Shown here piece after piece: positions 60,932-64,000 of a stretch of DNA of 64,000 nt; within the stretch, counting starts at the first letter, position 1; each line of letters opens with the position of its first letter. The notes under the pieces were generated by a model. The model saw nothing but the letters and a program-made list of their open reading frames with translations, was not told the origin of the DNA and ran no database searches. The translations under genes were made by a program, and so were the position numbers. The DNA comes from JAWLDA01 sp041686855 (lineage in GTDB: Bacteria; Bacillota; Limnochordia; DTU080; RSA5). The stretch is taken from the NCBI GenBank assembly GCA_041686855.1, contig JAWLDA010000003.1, positions 186,001-250,000 of the forward strand. Direction: 5' to 3'.

Positions 60932-61530
60932 TTCTCATGATCGACAATTACGATTCGTTTACCTACAACGTGGCTCAGTACATCGGTGAGCTGGGATACG
61001 AACTGAAAGTACACAGGAATGACAAGATCACGGTTGAGGCCGTCGCCGAAATGGCACCGCGTGCAATCGTTCTTTCGCCGGGTCCGTGTACGCCGACGGA
61101 AGCCGGTGTCTCGTGTGATGTGATCCGTCGCTTTGCCGGTGAGATACCGATACTCGGCGTCTGTCTCGGACATCAATGCATCGGCCAGGTATTTGGCGGG
61201 CGGGTGGTACGTGCGCAGACCCTCATGCACGGCAAGACATCTGAGGTGTATCACTTCGGTGGATCACTGTACGAGGGAATCCCGTCACCGTTCGTGGCGA
61301 CGCGCTACCACTCACTGATTGTGGAGCGTTCATCCCTGCCTGCATGCCTAGAAATAACATCCGAAACCGAAGATAAGACGATTATGGGGATCCGTCACCG
61401 CGAGTTCGACGTCGAAGGCGTGCAGTTTCACCCGGAGTCGATCCTGACCGAACACGGCATGAGACTCCTCGACAACTTTCTGCAGCGCGCGGAAGACTCG
61501 TCAAGAAAAACGCCGGCTCCACTCGCTTAA
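60928..61530 (+). CDS. trpG: Anthranilate synthase component II (glutamine amidotransferase)
   Basis: TrpG is the glutaminase that feeds ammonia to TrpE. The 200-residue class I amidotransferase has MIDNYDSFTYNVAQY at the N-terminus, SPGPCTPTEAG (oxyanion region), the nucleophile in LGVCLGHQCIGQVFGG (near residue 79), and the His-Glu pair in VQFHPESILTEHG. It could also serve para-aminobenzoate synthase (amphibolic TrpG/PabA), as in Bacillus, since no separate pabA is seen here. It is coupled to trpE by a 4-base overlap; 57 bases separate it from trpD. Confidence 0.97.
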   Translation: MILMIDNYDSFTYNVAQYIGELGYELKVHRNDKITVEAVAEMAPRAIVLSPGPCTPTEAGVSCDVIRRFAGEIPILGVCLGHQCIGQVFGGRVVRAQTLMHGKTSEVYHFGGSLYEGIPSPFVATRYHSLIVERSSLPACLEITSETEDKTIMGIRHREFDVEGVQFHPESILTEHGMRLLDNFLQRAEDSSRKTPAPLA

Positions 61531-61587
61531 AAGAGCGAGTGCGCTCCGAGACTCTTGGTACAACGATTTTGTTGGGAGGTTAAATGA

Positions 61588-62607
61588 ATGTTGCGCGAAG
61601 CGATTGCCCGGGTCGTCGAGGGAGAGAACCTCTCGCAAGAAGAAGCCAAAGCGGCAATGGGAACGATCATGTCGGGAGAGGCGACTCCCTCACAAATCGG
61701 CGCGTTTATCACGGCCATGCGAATGAAAGGGGAGACGGTTGAGGAGATCACAGGGTGCGCTCAGGCGATGCGCGAGCACGCTTTCTCGATCCGCCCCAAC
61801 GTAGAGATGCTTGTCGACACCTGTGGAACGGGGGGCGACGGGGCCAACACGTTTAACATCTCAACCGCGGCCGCCTTTGTGGTGGCCGGTTCGGGCGTAA
61901 CAGTCGCCAAACACGGCAACCGCTCAGTCTCGAGCAAGTGCGGTAGCGCAGACGTGCTCGAAGCCCTCGGGGTGAGCATCGACCTCGATCCGGCTCGGGT
62001 GGAGACGTGTATCGAGGAGATCGGCATCGGCTTCCTCTTTGCGCCCCAGTTCCACGCAAGTATGAAGCATGCCGCCGGTCCCCGCAAAGAGGTCGGCATT
62101 CGCACCCTCTTTAATGTACTCGGCCCTCTGACCAATCCGGCCTCCGCCCATGTCCAGGTCGTCGGTGTGTACGACGCCGCCTTGACGCATACGTTGGCGG
62201 AAGTGCTCGGGCGTCTTGGGGTGCGGCAGGCGTTCGTCGTGCACGGACTCGACAAGCTTGACGAAATCTCCATCAGTGGGCCCACACAGATCTCACATTT
62301 GCAGTCGGGCCGCGTTGAGACTTACGAGTTTCATCCTGGAGACGTGGGCATCAAGACAGCGCCTGCTGATGCCGTCCGCGGCGGAGACGCACAGGGGAAT
62401 GCTGAGCAAATTCGCCATATCCTGCAAGGCGCCGTGGGACCCCAGCGAGACATCGTCGTCCTGAACGCAGCCGCAGCCCTCGTTGTCGCCGGTCGCGCCG
62501 CCGATCTGCGTGAGGGGACCCAATTGGCATCCGCATCGATCGACTCCGGGGACGCCTTACGAAAGCTAAACTTGTTGATCAAGTACACACGGGGAGCTGC
62601 GGCGTGA
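61588..62607 (+). CDS. trpD: Anthranilate phosphoribosyltransferase
   Basis: TrpD transfers phosphoribose from PRPP to anthranilate. The 339-residue protein has the PRPP loop DTCGTGGDGANTFNISTAAAFVVAGSG (from about 78), KHGNRSVSSKCGSADVLEALG (anthranilate channel) and GPLTNPASA. ATG 61588 has GGGAGG 8 bases upstream. Unlike the other junctions of the operon, it does not overlap the preceding gene. Its stop overlaps the GTG of trpC. Confidence 0.98.
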   Translation: MLREAIARVVEGENLSQEEAKAAMGTIMSGEATPSQIGAFITAMRMKGETVEEITGCAQAMREHAFSIRPNVEMLVDTCGTGGDGANTFNISTAAAFVVAGSGVTVAKHGNRSVSSKCGSADVLEALGVSIDLDPARVETCIEEIGIGFLFAPQFHASMKHAAGPRKEVGIRTLFNVLGPLTNPASAHVQVVGVYDAALTHTLAEVLGRLGVRQAFVVHGLDKLDEISISGPTQISHLQSGRVETYEFHPGDVGIKTAPADAVRGGDAQGNAEQIRHILQGAVGPQRDIVVLNAAAALVVAGRAADLREGTQLASASIDSGDALRKLNLLIKYTRGAAA

Positions 62608-63398
62608 GCATACTCGAGCGCATCATTCAACACAAAAGGGGCGAAGTGGCCCAGGCGAAAGTCCGCCGATCGTTCGCCGAGGTGCGCCGAATGGCCGAAG
62701 AGAGCGCCGCGAGTTCCCGGCGGCGCTTCCGCAACGCCCTGACGGCCGAGCAATCCGTCTCGCTCATCGCTGAAGTGAAGAAGGCTTCACCCTCTAAAGG
62801 GTTAATTCGACCAGACTTTGATGCAGCGCAACTGGCGCGCGACTACGTGCAAGGAGGGGCCGCCGCCATCAGCGTCCTTACCGACGAAAACTTCTTTCAA
62901 GGCGGCCTGCACGACTTGGTGGCCGTGCGCGCATGTGTGGACGTACCGTTGTTGCGCAAGGAGTTTATCATCGATCCATACCAACTATACGAAGCGCGCG
63001 TGCACGGCGCGGACGCCGCTCTTCTCATCGTAGCCGCCCTTGGCCGCACCGAGTTGGCTGAGTTCATTGCAATTGCCGGCTCCTTGAAGTTGGACGCGCT
63101 CGTGGAGGTGCATACGGAGGAGGAGTTGGAGGTCGCCTTAGAGGCCGGAGCCGAGCTCGTCGGGATCAACAACCGCGACTTGCGGACGTTTGTAACGACC
63201 CTCGACGTGACCCGACGGCTGGCGCCCATGATTCCCTCCGGAGTGACCATCGTCAGTGAAAGTGGCATCTCCTCGGCCGAAGACTTACGCGAGGTCGCCG
63301 CAGTCGGCGTCGACGCCGTCCTCGTCGGAGAGGCTTTGGCGCGGGAGGCGAACGTCATCTCAAAGGTGAATCAACTCCTGGGGCGAGTGGGCGCATGA
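62604..63398 (+). CDS. trpC: Indole-3-glycerol-phosphate synthase
   Basis: TrpC closes the indole ring. The 264-residue TIM barrel shows LIAEVKKASPSKGLIRPDFD with the catalytic Lys near 55-60, AAAISVLTDENFFQGG, LLRKEFIIDPYQLYEAR, LVGINNRDLRTF and VSESGISSAEDL, the phosphate-binding end. It is a stand-alone enzyme, not fused to TrpF as in E. coli. It overlaps trpD by 4 bases (GTGA) and trpF by 4 bases (ATGA). Confidence 0.98.
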   Translation: MSILERIIQHKRGEVAQAKVRRSFAEVRRMAEESAASSRRRFRNALTAEQSVSLIAEVKKASPSKGLIRPDFDAAQLARDYVQGGAAAISVLTDENFFQGGLHDLVAVRACVDVPLLRKEFIIDPYQLYEARVHGADAALLIVAALGRTELAEFIAIAGSLKLDALVEVHTEEELEVALEAGAELVGINNRDLRTFVTTLDVTRRLAPMIPSGVTIVSESGISSAEDLREVAAVGVDAVLVGEALAREANVISKVNQLLGRVGA

Positions 63399-64000
63399 TG
63401 AAGCGTGTGCGCGTCAAGGTGTGCGGCATAACGACGCCGCAAGATGCCGCGGCAGTGGTCGCTGCCGGCGCTGATGCCATCGGCTTCCTCTTTGCTAAGA
63501 GCCCGCGACGCATCGAGCCGGAACAAGCACTGACGATCCGTCGCTCGCTCTCTCCTTTTGTAGCAACGGTCGGCGTCTTTGTGAATGAGCGACCGGAGCG
63601 CGTGCTCGAAGTGGTCGCTGCTGTAGGATTGTCCACCGTCCAACTACATGGCGACGAACCTCCAGAGGTCGTGGAAACGATCGGCCGGCGAGTACCGACC
63701 GTCAAGGCGATTCGCGTCCGTGATGAAGAGAGCTTGGGGGAGGTGGATGCCTACCCAAGCGCCTGTGGCTTCCTCTTGGACGCCTACGTCAAAGGTGGCG
63801 CACGCGGCGGGACGGGGCACGTCTTCAACTGGGACCTGTTACGCAGTGGTGCCCATCGGATCACTGAGCGTCCCTGGATTCTTGCAGGGGGCCTGCACCC
63901 GGAGAATATTGAGCGTGCCGTCGCAGCGTGTCGACCGTACGCAGTCGATGTGAGCAGCGGGGTAGAGTCCCGTCCAGGCGTGAAAGATTCGACCAAGGTG
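63395..64000 (+). CDS. trpF: Phosphoribosylanthranilate isomerase (partial, cut by window end)
   Basis: TrpF performs the Amadori rearrangement that gives the TrpC substrate. 202 codons are visible from ATG 63395 to the window edge with no stop, so only the last few residues are missing. Motifs: VKVCGITTPQDA with the catalytic Cys near residue 10, ADAIGFLFAKSPRRI, VQLHGDE, FLLDAYVKGGARGGTGHVFNW with the catalytic Asp, and ILAGGLHPENI / VDVSSGVES. trpB and trpA would be expected next. It is coupled to trpC. Confidence 0.97.
   Translation, partial: MMKRVRVKVCGITTPQDAAAVVAAGADAIGFLFAKSPRRIEPEQALTIRRSLSPFVATVGVFVNERPERVLEVVAAVGLSTVQLHGDEPPEVVETIGRRVPTVKAIRVRDEESLGEVDAYPSACGFLLDAYVKGGARGGTGHVFNWDLLRSGAHRITERPWILAGGLHPENIERAVAACRPYAVDVSSGVESRPGVKDSTKV

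Overview
This is a moderately GC-rich, gene-dense bacterial chromosome segment with about 53 protein genes, most of them housekeeping. I see no rRNA, tRNA, CRISPR array or complete insertion sequence. The order miaB - small gene - mutS - mutL - methyltransferase - miaA, followed nearby by a SpoVK-type AAA ATPase, is the gene order known from spore-forming Firmicutes. Sigma-A type promoters (TTGACA-17-TATGAT) and strong Shine-Dalgarno sites fit that. The window also encodes a TonB-dependent outer-membrane receptor and a long TonB protein, which imply an outer membrane. Together they suggest a diderm lineage within or near the Firmicutes (Limnochordia-like is my best guess). This is inference from gene content, not a database result.

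Layout. 1-3541: two translationally coupled minus-strand genes of unknown function, paralogous at their N-termini; the downstream one runs off the window. 3665-5367: a long-form glucose-6-phosphate isomerase with its own terminator. 5519-14870: a P-loop kinase, two Gfo/Idh/MocA oxidoreductases, a sugar isomerase-like protein, a VOC dioxygenase-like protein, an Sfp-type phosphopantetheinyl transferase, the thyA-folA pair, a large esterase-like hydrolase and a CHRD protein. 15021-19044: O-methyltransferase, RecQ-like helicase and a D,D-carboxypeptidase homologue with altered motifs. 19045-19811 is non-coding with a perfect palindrome, followed by a double winged-helix protein fused to a nuclease-like domain. 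21033-24027: a glycine betaine ABC transporter. 24273-28175: TonB receptor and TonB. 28191-36352: multicopper oxidase, cyclophilin, methylglyoxal synthase, ceramidase-like hydrolase, aroA, a degenerate ADP-ribosylglycohydrolase-like protein and prfC. 36521-42857: purM, small and membrane proteins, a metallophosphoesterase, and a MarR-ABC exporter operon whose promoter is framed by two operator-like repeats.

43067-51567 is the tRNA-modification and mismatch-repair cluster (miaB, PRC-barrel-like gene, mutS, mutL, RsmJ-like methyltransferase, miaA), with nadA, menG and an MFS transporter on the opposite strand beyond it. 54958-58007 is a tightly packed run: membrane-anchored protein, SpoVK-like ATPase, small GTPase, an internally duplicated UbiA-like membrane protein and a short CxxC membrane protein. 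dapF follows.

59074 to the window end is a trpEGDCF operon. Its roughly 300-base leader has a consensus promoter, a series of (G/U)AG triplets, and mutually exclusive antiterminator and terminator hairpins. This is the architecture of attenuation by the trp RNA-binding protein TRAP, and it is the strongest regulatory finding here. The most interesting uncharacterised proteins are the tandem paralogues at 1-3541, the double-winged-helix nuclease fusion at 19812, the duplicated DDxxDxxxD membrane protein at 57118 and the degenerate ADP-ribosylglycohydrolase-like protein at 33969.
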